From: BM003 sp963783695
GTDB taxonomy: Bacteria; Pseudomonadota; Gammaproteobacteria; Steroidobacterales; BM003
DNA: 64,000 nt
NCBI GenBank assembly: GCA_963783695.1
Contig: CAWAOM010000006.1
Location: 124,001 to 188,000 of the forward strand
Direction: 5' to 3'
The first letter of the stretch is position 1. Each line of letters begins with the position of its first letter. This document shows, piece by piece, positions 47,484 to 56,411 of this stretch. Made by a program: the position numbers and the translations under genes. Below the pieces are notes generated by a model that did not search any database, was not told the DNA's origin, and worked only from the letters and a program-made list of their open reading frames with translations.

Positions 47484-49007
47484 TCAGGCTGTCACCACCG
47501 GGATCTTGCCGATCCGGCCGCGCCAGTAATCGGGGCCGGTCTGGTGCACTGACGTGCCGGTTGCATCCACCGCCACCGTGACCGGCATCTCCTCAACCTC
47601 GAACTCGTGTATGGCTTCCATCCCAAGTTCCTCGAAGGCAACGACGCGCGAGGCACGTATCGCCTTCGACACGAGGTAGGCAGCACCACCAACCGCCATC
47701 AGGTAAGCGGCACGATTGTCGCGGATCGCATCGATGGCGACGGGTCCGCGTTCCGCCTTTCCGACCATCCCGATCAACCCCGTCTGCTCGAGCATCATCC
47801 GCGTGAACTTATCCATCCGGGTCGCGGTCGTCGGGCCGGCCGGTCCCACCACTTCGTTACGCACCGGGTCGACCGGTCCGACGTAATAAATGACGCGGTT
47901 GGTAAAATCGACACCCTCCGGGAGCGCCTCGCCACGGCTCAGCAGATCGGCAATTCGTTTGTGCGCGGCGTCGCGCCCGGTCAGTAATTTCCCGCTCAAC
48001 AACAGTCGCTCACCTGCCTTCCATGTTGCGATGTCGTCCCTGCTCAGGTTATCCAGGTCGACCCGCCGGGCGCCCTCAGCCGCTGACCATGTGATGTCCG
48101 GCCAGTCCTCGATACTCGGCGGCTCGAGTGTTGCCGGACCGGACCCGTCAAGCGTGAAATGGGCATGCCGGGTGGCGGCGCAGTTGGGGATCATGGCTAC
48201 CGGCAACGACGCGGCATGGGTCGGATGATCGAGAATCTTGATATCCAGCACCGTGGTTAATCCGCCGAGCCCCTGCGCGCCTATCCCGAGCGCGTTGACC
48301 TTGTCGAATAACTCCAGGCGCAACTCCTCAACCCTGCTGGCCGGACCGCGCGCCCTGAGTTGGTGAATGTCGATGCGCTCCATCAGGGATTCCTTGGCCA
48401 GCAACATCGCCTTCTCGGCCGTGCCGCCAATACCGATACCCAGCATCCCCGGCGGGCACCATCCGGCGCCCATCGTCGGCACGGTCTTCAGTACCCAGTC
48501 CACGATGCTGTCGCTCGGGTTGAGCATGACGAATTTGCTCTTGTTTTCCGAACCGCCTCCTTTTGCCGCGAGCCTCACATCAACCGTGTCACCCGGCACC
48601 AGTTCGACATGGACGACCGCCGGCGTATTGTCGCCGGTATTTTTGCGCGCACCGGCAGGGTCGGCCAGTATCGACGCGCGCAGGGTATTGTCGGGATCAA
48701 GATAGGCGCGGCGCACGCCTTCGTCGACAAGCTCCTGCACCGACTTGTCACTGTCGAAGGTCACCTGCTGGCCGATCCGCAAAAAAACGACCGCTATCCC
48801 GGTGTCCTGGCAAATCGGCCGCGCCCCCTCTGCGGACATCCGCGAATTGAGCAGTATCTGCGCCATCGCATCGCGCGCGGCGTCAGACTCCTCGCGTTCA
48901 TAGGCCTCGGCCAGAGCAGCAATGTAATCGGCAGGATGGTAATAGGAAATAAACTGGAAGCCGTCGGCAATGCTCTGGATAAAGTCGTTCTCACGGATGA
49001 CTGTCAT
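47484..49007 (-). CDS. fumA: Class I fumarate hydratase ([4Fe-4S], FumA/FumB type)
   Basis: 507 residues, the single-chain class I form with fused alpha and beta halves. It interconverts fumarate and malate in the citric acid cycle. Cluster cysteines are visible in RPICQDTGIAV (about 66), GAGWCPPGMLGIGIGGTAEK (about 185) and IPNCAATRHAHF (about 279). The C-terminal half contains NRVIYYVGPVDPVRNEVVGP, GPTTATRMDKFTRMML and GGAAYLVSKAIR, as in class I fumarases. ATG 49007. An oxygen-sensitive cluster enzyme, consistent with the iron-sulfur-heavy block elsewhere in the window but also common in aerobes. It also receives fumarate from fumarylacetoacetase. Confidence 0.93.
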   Translation of the reverse strand: MTVIRENDFIQSIADGFQFISYYHPADYIAALAEAYEREESDAARDAMAQILLNSRMSAEGARPICQDTGIAVVFLRIGQQVTFDSDKSVQELVDEGVRRAYLDPDNTLRASILADPAGARKNTGDNTPAVVHVELVPGDTVDVRLAAKGGGSENKSKFVMLNPSDSIVDWVLKTVPTMGAGWCPPGMLGIGIGGTAEKAMLLAKESLMERIDIHQLRARGPASRVEELRLELFDKVNALGIGAQGLGGLTTVLDIKILDHPTHAASLPVAMIPNCAATRHAHFTLDGSGPATLEPPSIEDWPDITWSAAEGARRVDLDNLSRDDIATWKAGERLLLSGKLLTGRDAAHKRIADLLSRGEALPEGVDFTNRVIYYVGPVDPVRNEVVGPAGPTTATRMDKFTRMMLEQTGLIGMVGKAERGPVAIDAIRDNRAAYLMAVGGAAYLVSKAIRASRVVAFEELGMEAIHEFEVEEMPVTVAVDATGTSVHQTGPDYWRGRIGKIPVVTA

Positions 49008-49123
49008 GGTCGGCCTCGTTCGGTCAGGAAAACACGTACTCTGCGGCGCCGATTATGATCATTTCCGCGGGGCACGCCAGTCCCGCATGGCAATCCCGCC
49101 GCAACTGCGCAGCCGGTACTACG

Positions 49124-49945
49124 TTAAGGGCCGTACTCGCGCGCCTCGAGCCGGTAGCTCGGACGCTCCCTGACGGTTTCGTAATACGGCATCATCTGCG
49201 GAATCATCGCGGCGAGCTTTTGCTGACGATTCTCGGGCGCCGGATGTGTACTCAAGAACTGCGGCGGACCCGAACCGCCGACCGTCGCCATTTTCTGCCA
49301 TAGCGTGACCGCCGCATGCGGATCGTAACCCGCCTTTGCCGCCAGTTCTATGCCAATCCGGTCCGCTTCGCTTTCCGATATTCGGCTATTCGGCAACGTC
49401 ATTGCCAGCATCGCCGCTGACGCCGCCGCAGCCGTATACCGCGCGTCCTGGCTGGTTACGGCGACCGCAAGAATGCCAGCCTGCGCGGCTATGGCGACCG
49501 ACATCCGTTCCGCGGTGTGATTGGCCAGCGCATGGGCGATTTCATGTCCCATGACCTGTGCGATTTCGTCATCAGTTGCCTCAGTCTTGTCGATCAGCCC
49601 GGTATATATGGCCATCCTTCCGCCGGCCATGCACCAGGCGTTCACCGTTTCCGGCTCGTCAATCACCTCAACGCTCCACTCCCAGTCTTTGGTGTCCGCG
49701 CGCATGATAATCGCCTGCGCGACAAGCCTTCCGGTTATTTCGCGAACCCGCGCATTGGTCTTGATATCGGTGGAAAGCTTGCCCTCCTCGCCGAGCCTTT
49801 TCATCTCCGACAAATACGCCTGTTTGGACGAACTGATGGCCTGTTGTTCCGAAACGAGCATCAGCTGCCGGCGTCCCGTCGGGCTGGTTGCGCACGCCGC
49901 CAACAGCGCCACGGCGAGTAAAAGAATTCCTCTGAATCGACTCAT
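49124..49945 (-). CDS. M48-family lipoprotein metalloprotease
   Basis: 273 residues from ATG 49945 with GAGAGGAAAC upstream. Lipoprotein signal peptide with lipobox LLAAC (Cys at about 19). The catalytic zinc motif is MGHEIAHALANH (His-Glu-X-X-His, about 132-140), with the third ligand Glu in RISESEADRIGIELAAKAGY. NAWCMAGGRMAIYTGLI before it is typical of the LoiP/YcaL group of M48 proteases. It acts in the periplasm, anchored to a membrane, probably in outer-membrane protein quality control. The leaderless family N-terminus ATSPTGRRQLMLVSEQQ fits that group. Alone on its strand between the fumarase and the divergent small gene. Confidence 0.9.
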   Translation of the reverse strand: MSRFRGILLLAVALLAACATSPTGRRQLMLVSEQQAISSSKQAYLSEMKRLGEEGKLSTDIKTNARVREITGRLVAQAIIMRADTKDWEWSVEVIDEPETVNAWCMAGGRMAIYTGLIDKTEATDDEIAQVMGHEIAHALANHTAERMSVAIAAQAGILAVAVTSQDARYTAAAASAAMLAMTLPNSRISESEADRIGIELAAKAGYDPHAAVTLWQKMATVGGSGPPQFLSTHPAPENRQQKLAAMIPQMMPYYETVRERPSYRLEAREYGP

Positions 49946-50064
49946 GTTTCCTCTCCGACCCACCCCTCGCAGGTCAACACAGCATGGCTGAAAACAATAC
50001 TAAAACGACAGCGCAGCCGCCAAGGCTGAGGTATGGCGCGTTGCTGTGAATACAGGCACCTCTA

Positions 50065-50096
50065 TGTATATTTATACAATGGTATTAATGTATAAT
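50065..50096 (+). promoter_or_regulatory. Promoter with nested TGTATA repeats before the ribbon-helix-helix-like gene
   Basis: A perfect -10 box TATAAT sits at 50091-50096, 29 bases before the ATG at 50125. Just upstream lies TGTATA-TT-TATACA (50065-50078), an exact inverted repeat, and a third TGTATA (50089-50094) overlaps the -10. No good -35 is seen, suggesting an activator- or repressor-governed promoter. Repeated half-sites at a promoter are what a self-regulating ribbon-helix-helix protein would use; this is inference. Confidence 0.55.
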
Positions 50097-50124
50097 TTAA
50101 AACCCTTTGCACCGGGACGCGCCA

Positions 50125-50409
50125 ATGAGCAAGAGCAGGAAAGCGGACAATCGACATAGCATCGAGCGTGTTCAAACCGGGATCCGTATCGAGAAACGCT
50201 TGCTAAAGGTCTTAAAGGGCCTGGCCGAATGTCTCGATATGACACTCGGAGACCTGGTCGAAGGCATTGTGCTGCACGCTTTCGCGGGCAAGGCCCCATT
50301 TTCCAAAGACACGCTCGACCGGATCGAGCTACTCAAGCAGCTGTACGGATTGGATCTTGAGGCACAAGACAGTCATAAGCTGGTCGAGCACGACCGCAAA
50401 CGCAAGTGA
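50125..50409 (+). CDS. Ribbon-helix-helix-like small protein
   Basis: 94 residues from ATG 50125 (TTG 50107 in frame is less likely). The core VQTGIRIEKRLLKVLKGLAE followed by LDMTLGDLVEGIVLHAF has the strand-helix-helix pattern of MetJ/Arc-type DNA-binding proteins: a short beta strand, an amphipathic helix, a turn, then a second helix. The N-terminus is basic (SKSRKADNRH) and the C-terminus polar. It may repress its own promoter through the TGTATA repeats just upstream. It is followed after nine bases by an unknown gene that is probably co-expressed. Function unproven; the fold call is by pattern only. Confidence 0.68.
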   Translation: MSKSRKADNRHSIERVQTGIRIEKRLLKVLKGLAECLDMTLGDLVEGIVLHAFAGKAPFSKDTLDRIELLKQLYGLDLEAQDSHKLVEHDRKRK

Positions 50410-50418
50410 GGTAAGGAA

Positions 50419-50838
50419 ATGACCCCCATGGAACGGGACATGAACCTATTGCGGAAATTCGAGAATCTCGAACTGGATGGCGCCTCCTTTGGTCACCAGG
50501 AACACCTTCAGGTGGCCTGGACGATGATGCAAAAATGGTCTCCGCACAAGGCCATGGATCGCTATATCGCCGCGCTTAGACGATTTGCCAAACACCATGG
50601 TGCGATCGGGAAATACCACGAGACGATCACGCTGTTCTATCTGTACGAGATCCAGCGGCGCATCGCGCAGCAACCGCCGGCACCGTCATGGCATGCCTTC
50701 GCCGCGGCAAATCCCGATCTGGCCGGTTCCCATCACGAGTTTCTTGGCCGCCATTACCCGGCGCAAGCGCTGGCATCAACCTTCGCCAGGAATCACTTCC
50801 TGCCGCCCGATAATGCACGGGAGTTTGTCACTCGTTGA
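50419..50838 (+). CDS. Conserved hypothetical protein
   Basis: 139 residues from ATG 50419 with TAAGGAA just upstream; ATG 50428 is also possible. Soluble and mostly helical. It has a distinctive pattern FGHQEHLQVAWTMMQKW, then AALRRFAKHHGAIGKYHETI, then LFYLYEIQRR, rich in His, Trp and Tyr. I recognise this 'H..HL.VAW.....Y...RF...HG...KYHET.T' pattern from many uncharacterised bacterial proteins, without a known function. The conserved His and Glu residues could bind a metal or ligand. Encoded nine bases after the ribbon-helix-helix-like gene, so likely one transcript. Confidence 0.72.
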   Translation: MTPMERDMNLLRKFENLELDGASFGHQEHLQVAWTMMQKWSPHKAMDRYIAALRRFAKHHGAIGKYHETITLFYLYEIQRRIAQQPPAPSWHAFAAANPDLAGSHHEFLGRHYPAQALASTFARNHFLPPDNAREFVTR

Positions 50839-50919
50839 GCCTGCGTTATCGCGTGAAAACAGCGAACGCAGAACTGACTCACCTGCTTGCCGGAGCCAGG
50901 GCCCGAGCTGGTACAGCGG

Positions 50920-52602
50920 CTACTCCCAGTTGACCCGGCTCGTGCGGGTCTCCGCGATCAGATCACTGTATTTCTGCTCCAGTACATCGCGCTTTATTTT
51001 CATCGTGGGTGTCAGCATTTCGTTTTCGATTGACCACTCCTCTTTTGCCACGACGAGTGCGGCCATGCGCTCATGCGACTCCAGTAAACCGTTAATCGTA
51101 TTCAGGCTGGTTTCGAGATGTGCCTCGATGTCGGCTTTTGTCATCGTGGCCGCCGCCTCTGACAGCACAACGACCGCGACCGGTTGCGGCAGACCGGAAC
51201 CCATCACGCACACTTGTTCCACCAGCGGGTTGGCCGCGAGATGAGATTCAATCGGTACCGGTGTCACGTACTTGCCTTTGGCCGACTTGAACAGGTCCTT
51301 GACCCTGCCGGTTATCCGAAACGCACCAAGCGCCTCGTCCCATTCCGCTTTGTCCCCGGTACGGAAAAAACCGTCCTCGGTGAATACTTCGCGGGTCAAA
51401 TCCGGCTGCTTGTAGTAGCCGCTGAACAGCCCGGGACCACGAAACAGCAACTCACCGACATCGGAAATCTTTATTTCCGAACCCGGGAACGGCAACCCGA
51501 TCGTGCCGAGGCAGGATTGCCGAAACGGGCTGTTCATGCATCCGATCCCGGTGACTTCGGTCATGCCCCAGGCTTCACTGATATCGATACCCAGGCGCGA
51601 ATACCAATGCAGAGTTTCCGCAGAAATCGGTGCGGTACCCGAACCCCACATGCGGGTGTTTTCGAACCCGAGCTGGGAGCGGATTTTTTGCGCTATGCGC
51701 TTGCCGACAAGCGGCAACGACAACAGGAAGTTGAGCTTTCGCGGCGGCAGCTTGGCATGCACGCCGGACTGGAACTTGACCCACAGGCGCGGCACCGAAA
51801 TAAACATTGTCGGATCAGCCAGCTTGAGGTCGCGCTGGAAAGTCTGCAAAGACTCGACAAAAGAAACCTTCGCCCCGGCGAACACCGCGGGCCCCTGGAT
51901 CACTGCCCGCTCGGTAATGTGGGCGAGGGGGAGATAGGAGAGCAGCCGGTCGGCGGCACTCATTTCCAGTGTATCAACGGACGTCTGGCAGGCGTAACGG
52001 TAGGCCGCGTTAGACAGCATCACGCCCTTCGGTTTCCCCGTGCTCCCGGACGTATAAAGAATACTGAGCAGATCCTGGTCGCCCGGTTCATGCAGCCGCG
52101 GAACCGGTGCATGAGCTTCAATGAGATCCTGCCACTGATGCTGACAGGACATCGTCGGGTACGGCAGCGCAATACGCGTAATGTCGGGATCGAGGCCCGG
52201 CTCCTGTTTTTGCCAGCTATCCAGTGGCCCGACGAATACCGCGCGCGCTTCGCTATGCTCGATCACATAAGCGATCGTGCCCGGTCCGGCCGTGGGGTAG
52301 ATCGGCACCGGGACCATGCCCGCGATCTGGACGGCCCAGTCCGCAAGAAACCACTCCGCGCAGTTTTTCGCCAGTATCGCAACCCGGTCACCCGGTCCGA
52401 GACCGATCTCAAGTAAGGCGCTCGCCATGCGGCGGCAGACATCCTCACATTCGGCGAAGCTGTACTCGCGGCGGCCACCGTCTGCAGGCTGCGACAGAAA
52501 AATCCTGTCCGGTGTTTCTTTGGCCCAGTGAAAAAGCGCCTCGACCGGGCCACGAAAAGAGCCCGATGCTTGCGGATCATTCTTCGAATTATTCACGTCC
52601 AT
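50920..52602 (-). CDS. Long-chain acyl-CoA synthetase (AMP-forming)
   Basis: 560 residues. Motifs: YTSGSTGKPKGVMLSNAAYR (P-loop, about 185), the LPLAHITERAVI stretch typical of long-chain ACS proteins, WGMTEVTGIGCMN (about 345), and the C-terminal ITGRVKDLFKSAKGKYVTPV followed by PIESHL (about 435-460). The LFKSAKGKYV.P variant is characteristic of the eukaryote-like ACSL/FadD15 branch. It activates long-chain fatty acids for breakdown or lipid remodelling. It is distinct from the AlkK-like ligase at 8775-10418. No SD is obvious; ATG 52602. Stands alone; converges with the unknown small gene pair. Confidence 0.88.
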   Translation of the reverse strand: MDVNNSKNDPQASGSFRGPVEALFHWAKETPDRIFLSQPADGGRREYSFAECEDVCRRMASALLEIGLGPGDRVAILAKNCAEWFLADWAVQIAGMVPVPIYPTAGPGTIAYVIEHSEARAVFVGPLDSWQKQEPGLDPDITRIALPYPTMSCQHQWQDLIEAHAPVPRLHEPGDQDLLSILYTSGSTGKPKGVMLSNAAYRYACQTSVDTLEMSAADRLLSYLPLAHITERAVIQGPAVFAGAKVSFVESLQTFQRDLKLADPTMFISVPRLWVKFQSGVHAKLPPRKLNFLLSLPLVGKRIAQKIRSQLGFENTRMWGSGTAPISAETLHWYSRLGIDISEAWGMTEVTGIGCMNSPFRQSCLGTIGLPFPGSEIKISDVGELLFRGPGLFSGYYKQPDLTREVFTEDGFFRTGDKAEWDEALGAFRITGRVKDLFKSAKGKYVTPVPIESHLAANPLVEQVCVMGSGLPQPVAVVVLSEAAATMTKADIEAHLETSLNTINGLLESHERMAALVVAKEEWSIENEMLTPTMKIKRDVLEQKYSDLIAETRTSRVNWE

Positions 52603-52731
52603 TCAGCTCCACAGGTTGCGGGATCCGAGCCGGACCCCGACCCAGACCATAGTCGGGTCACAGCGAAGCGGCAATTTGCACTGCAGCACAGTGCCTGCCA
52701 GAAGTCAGCACCTGGCACGAGCCAAATCGAC

Positions 52732-53592
52732 TCAGAAAGAAAATGCCGCGCCAAGGAACGGTCCGCTCAGACTCAAATCGATTCGATACACATTGCTGTC
52801 GTAATCGAGAGACAGGTAGCGCCAGCCGCTTTCAATGGATCCCCACGAGAACTCGTAACCGATGGTTGCAAACGCCTGCCAGCTCGCCTTGGATTCGCCG
52901 ACTCCGTAGTCGGCCTGAAGCCAGCCATGCCAGTGCTCGCCAAAGCCATAGCGCCAGCGGGCACCGAGCACCGCATCGGTCCAGGTGCGGGATGTCGACG
53001 ACTTGATCGTGCTCGGCAGAATGCCGCCCTTGGCTTCCCCTTCCACCTTTAGATCGTAATAACGGGCGCCACCGTAAAGGGTCAGCGAGGAACGATCCCA
53101 GTCAACCAGACGGTAGCCAAGCGCCAACTGATAAATATTGCCATCGATTTCCGCGCTGGCATCCGACGCCGGCAGCAGCCGGCCAAGCTTGATATCGGCG
53201 TCCTGTGACACATTGGCCCATACCGAGTCGAAAAACGCCATCCAGCGATCGCCGCGCCACTCACCATAGAACATGAAACCAATCGTTTCGAGTTCGTCCG
53301 AGACTTCGAAATCGACGCGGTCGAGAAATCCGATGCCACCACCCGGGTCGATTTCGCTAGCGGGTACGCCGACGGTGCCATCGAGACCGGCGAGCCAGCC
53401 GTAGGGGGCGATGGTAAACCCCGGTTCGCTGCCGGGGGCAGCGGCGCGCGCGTCCAGCGAAATGGCACCGGCAAATAACATCACAAACACGAGTGTCCCG
53501 GTTCGCAAACGCTCACGGCAAGACCAGGTCGCATAAGCCGGAAATTTCAAACGCTCGTCCACACGTGAACGCGGGCTACAAATATTAATCAT
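52732..53592 (-). CDS. Outer-membrane beta-barrel protein
   Basis: 286 residues from ATG 53592, with AAGGAACTGATGA upstream. A long N-region of about 33 residues precedes the signal core TGTLVFVMLFAGAISLDARA, with cleavage predicted after AAA. The mature part alternates hydrophobic and polar residues with aromatic girdles: FTIAPYGWLAGLDGTVGVPA, ETIGFMFYGEWRGDRWMAFF, IYQLALGYRLVDW, LTLYGGARYYDLKVEG, and it ends at Phe (GPFLGAAFSF), the usual outer-membrane insertion signal. About eight to ten strands. Function unknown; such barrels include lipid- or glycan-handling and porin-like proteins. Confidence 0.85.
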   Translation of the reverse strand: MINICSPRSRVDERLKFPAYATWSCRERLRTGTLVFVMLFAGAISLDARAAAPGSEPGFTIAPYGWLAGLDGTVGVPASEIDPGGGIGFLDRVDFEVSDELETIGFMFYGEWRGDRWMAFFDSVWANVSQDADIKLGRLLPASDASAEIDGNIYQLALGYRLVDWDRSSLTLYGGARYYDLKVEGEAKGGILPSTIKSSTSRTWTDAVLGARWRYGFGEHWHGWLQADYGVGESKASWQAFATIGYEFSWGSIESGWRYLSLDYDSNVYRIDLSLSGPFLGAAFSF

Positions 53593-53742
53593 TCATCAGT
53601 TCCTTTTGATTAATGTTCCGATTTATGTCCGCACAAGAATAGCCGTTTGCCAGCATGCAGGTCACCAAAAAAATGCGACAGTGATCCGCGCGCATGCGAA
53701 CATTGCTCCCGAGCGGCATATGCTCTGGCTGCTGCGACTCGT

Positions 53743-55065
53743 TTACCGCCGGCTAGCCAGGCGCCGCGCGAGAACCTCCTGGCGGCGCCGGTTGAGCGGA
53801 TAGCGCCATGCCAGCAAGACCATCGGCGCAAGCAGAAAGATCGGCCAGGCAACGAAGGCAATCTTGAGTCCGAGTACCGCGCTGGCCGAAGGCTCGCCCT
53901 TGCCGCTAAAACCGAACAGCGTCGGCAGGAACAATGCGATCGCGCCCCCTACTCCCTGGTTTAGCTTCGTTACCAGCGCCTGGAATGCAAAAAATATGGC
54001 GGCTCTTTCCTTCCGGTTGCGCCAGACATCGTAGTCAACGATATCCGCAAGCAGCGAAGGCAATGCAATCGACGACAGCCCGAGAAAAAATCCGAAACTC
54101 GTCATAATCGCCACCATCGGTTGCAGTGCGCCGCGCCCGGGAGCGATGAAAGGCACCAAACAAAGCGTCGCTATCATGCCGAGTCCAGCCACTGCCCAGG
54201 CGCGGTGTTTGTCCACGCGTTTCATCACCTGAAGCCAGACCGGCATACCGAGGGCCATCGCCAGCGTCATCGGCATTGCAAGGTGCGGGATCTTCTCGCC
54301 GAGACCCAGATACCGGCTTGCATAGATAACGAAAAGGCTCGATACAGCGCCGGTCGCCAGTCCAAACAGGATCTGTGTCAGCAGAAAATAGCGAAATGGC
54401 GGTGTCTGGGTAATCGCAAGCCACAGGTCTCCGGGCCGCGCCTGCCGGGCACGCTGTCGACGCCGCGGTTCCGGCACGCGCCAGCACATCAGGCCAACGC
54501 CCAGAGGCAGGCTGATAACGATGAAAATCGCGATCCCGCGCATCACGTCGGGAGTGAAGGCGGTGCCGCCTCCGGCGAGAATTATTGGCGCGGCCATGAA
54601 CAGGAGTCCGCCGAAGAATCCCAGCAATTGCCGCCACAGTACGACGCGCGACCGCTCCTGATAATCCGCGGACAACTCGGCTGCCATCGCTGAATGGGGA
54701 ATCTCGATCAGGGTCCAGCCAAGCGTGACAACCAGGTAGCAGGCCATGAAATAACCCAGACCGGAATCGGCCGCCGGGTTGTAGAGCGACCACGCGCTCG
54801 CCGCAATCAGGGCGGCCCCGGCAATGATCCACGGTTTTCTGCGGCCGGTGCAATCCGACATAAACCCGATCAACGGATCGGTCATACCATCGAACAACCG
54901 CGCCACAAGAGTTGCCGTCGCAAGACCTGACAGCGTAACTGCACTGAATTCGAGATAGAAATTCGGCAGTACCGCCGCTGTCGGCGACATCAGCATCGAC
55001 AGCGGCAGGTTCAGGACCCCGAAAATTATCAGTGTTGTTGTCGGTACGCGATGCGGCGGCGGCAT
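53743..55065 (-). CDS. MFS transporter of the GPH (glycoside-pentoside-hexuronide) type
   Basis: 440 residues with 12 membrane segments. The pattern LVARLFDGMTDPLIGFMSDC at about 55 with TGRRKPWIIAGA is the family's D-(x)2-D-P...G..SD..RTR.GRR motif, as in MelB. IEIPHSAMAAELSADYQERS at about 115-135 and the C-terminal-half LPSLLADIVDYDVWRNRKER are both characteristic. These are sodium- or proton-coupled sugar carriers, but members in proteobacteria also carry other solutes. ATG 55065. The last helix is followed by a strongly basic tail. Alone between ubiG and the barrel protein. Confidence 0.88.
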   Translation of the reverse strand: MPPPHRVPTTTLIIFGVLNLPLSMLMSPTAAVLPNFYLEFSAVTLSGLATATLVARLFDGMTDPLIGFMSDCTGRRKPWIIAGAALIAASAWSLYNPAADSGLGYFMACYLVVTLGWTLIEIPHSAMAAELSADYQERSRVVLWRQLLGFFGGLLFMAAPIILAGGGTAFTPDVMRGIAIFIVISLPLGVGLMCWRVPEPRRRQRARQARPGDLWLAITQTPPFRYFLLTQILFGLATGAVSSLFVIYASRYLGLGEKIPHLAMPMTLAMALGMPVWLQVMKRVDKHRAWAVAGLGMIATLCLVPFIAPGRGALQPMVAIMTSFGFFLGLSSIALPSLLADIVDYDVWRNRKERAAIFFAFQALVTKLNQGVGGAIALFLPTLFGFSGKGEPSASAVLGLKIAFVAWPIFLLAPMVLLAWRYPLNRRRQEVLARRLASRR

Positions 55066-55147
55066 TGCAGGTCAGTCCGGATTCGGAACGCCCTGAGTGT
55101 CGCACAACATCGTTCGGCTGAGTACCGTGCTTGTTACGTAACCGGGA

Positions 55148-55897
55148 CTAGCCTGCGCCAGGCCTCGATGCAACAAGCATATAGTTGACGGCCAGCGACG
55201 ACATCAGGCTAAAACCCCGGGTCACCGGGTTAACTCTCACGCCCACCCGATCGTGCACGCTCATGCCCGCGGCGGACAACAGTGCCTCGATTTCCGCGGG
55301 CTTGGGGAAGCGCCGCCACTGATGGGTGCCGCGCGGTAACCAGCGCAAGACATATTCCGCGCCGACGATGGCAAACGCCCAGGAGCGAAGCGTACGATTT
55401 ATCGTCGCAACCGTCATCACGCCTCCCGGCCGTACCATCCGCGCGGCGGAATCCACAAATAACGGCAGGTTCGCAACATGTTCGACAACCTCCATGTTCA
55501 AAACGATGTCGAATTGCTCACCGGCCGCGGCCAGTGCTTCCGCCGTAACGAGCCGGTACTCGACATCGAGCCCGCGGCTTGCCGCATGCTGACTGGCGAT
55601 ATGGATATTTTTCTCGACCACGTCGATGCCGAGCACTGACGCACCGGTCGCCGCAATCGACTCGGACAGGATGCCGCCACCGCAGCCTATATCCAGCACC
55701 CGCAGACCGTGTAGCGGCCGGTCAGACGATCCGTCGCGGCCAAACAGCTCGCACAGCCGCTCGCGCAGATACCTGCTACGCAACACATTGAGCTTGTGCA
55801 GTGGCCAGAACGGCCCCTCGGGATCCCACCAGGTGGCCGCCAGATTGCGGTAAAACTCCACTTCGGCCGGATCTATCGTGGTTGCTGCTTCGCTCAC
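55148..55897 (-). CDS. ubiG: Ubiquinone biosynthesis O-methyltransferase
   Basis: 249 residues. It performs both O-methylations of ubiquinone synthesis using S-adenosylmethionine. Marks: FYRNLAATWWDPEGPFWPLH near the N-terminus (the UbiG-specific opening with W.D..G.F.pLH..N..R), SAM-binding VLDIGCGGGILSESIAATGA at about 68, GIDVVEKNIHIAS, VLNMEVVEHVANLPLFV and the C-terminal PRGTHQWRRFPKPAEIEALL, also diagnostic of UbiG. ATG 55897. It is divergent from the DUF1244 gene. Confidence 0.95.
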   Translation of the reverse strand: MSEAATTIDPAEVEFYRNLAATWWDPEGPFWPLHKLNVLRSRYLRERLCELFGRDGSSDRPLHGLRVLDIGCGGGILSESIAATGASVLGIDVVEKNIHIASQHAASRGLDVEYRLVTAEALAAAGEQFDIVLNMEVVEHVANLPLFVDSAARMVRPGGVMTVATINRTLRSWAFAIVGAEYVLRWLPRGTHQWRRFPKPAEIEALLSAAGMSVHDRVGVRVNPVTRGFSLMSSLAVNYMLVASRPGAG

Positions 55898-56052
55898 TCA
55901 AAATTCCTTGCGGCAATGCCGCGCCAGACTCGTCGGTATATTCGCTTTAGACGGAGGATTGGATACATGGAGAGTCCTGCATCCGGTCTGGACAGCAGGG
56001 CACGATGAGGCTCACACTTATTGTTTTCGCGACACAGAGGGACATCACTGCA

Positions 56053-56373
56053 ATGGCCAACCTGCCCGAGATCAACGAACAAACACGGACCAAAATCGAA
56101 TCACAGGTCTTCCAGAAGCTTATCGAGCACTTGCGCAACAATCCCGAGGTGCAAAACATCGACCTGATGAACCTCGCCTATTTTTGCCGCAATTGCATTT
56201 CGAAATGGTACCGCTCGGCCGCCGAAGATCAGGGCATCGAGCTTGACAACCTGCAGGCTCGCGAAATCGTTTATGGCATGCCATACGCCGACTACAAGGC
56301 GAGCTACCAGGAAAAGGCGTCAGCGGAAAAACTTGAGGTATTCAAGGAATCCGAGAAAAAAGCCTCGACCTGA
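56053..56373 (+). CDS. DUF1244 family protein
   Basis: 106 residues from ATG 56053; an open frame to 56005 adds 16 hydrophobic residues that do not fit the family. The conserved central stretch is LRNNPEVQNIDLMNLAYFCR followed by NCISKWYRSAAEDQG and YGMPYADYKASYQEKAS, matching DUF1244 (PF06844), a small helical family of proteobacteria without known function. The two Cys in AYFCRNCISKW are typical. It is divergent from ubiG with 155 bases between. ATG chosen for family length. Confidence 0.88.
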   Translation: MANLPEINEQTRTKIESQVFQKLIEHLRNNPEVQNIDLMNLAYFCRNCISKWYRSAAEDQGIELDNLQAREIVYGMPYADYKASYQEKASAEKLEVFKESEKKAST

Positions 56374-56411
56374 ATTGCGACCACCGCCAGCGGCGCGGAA
56401 ACGCTCTGCGC

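Noticed and set aside
50125..50838. Classical toxin-antitoxin pair
   Set aside because: The first gene fits an antitoxin-like fold, but the second shows no RelE, HicA, PIN or other toxin pattern; kept only as a hypothesis.
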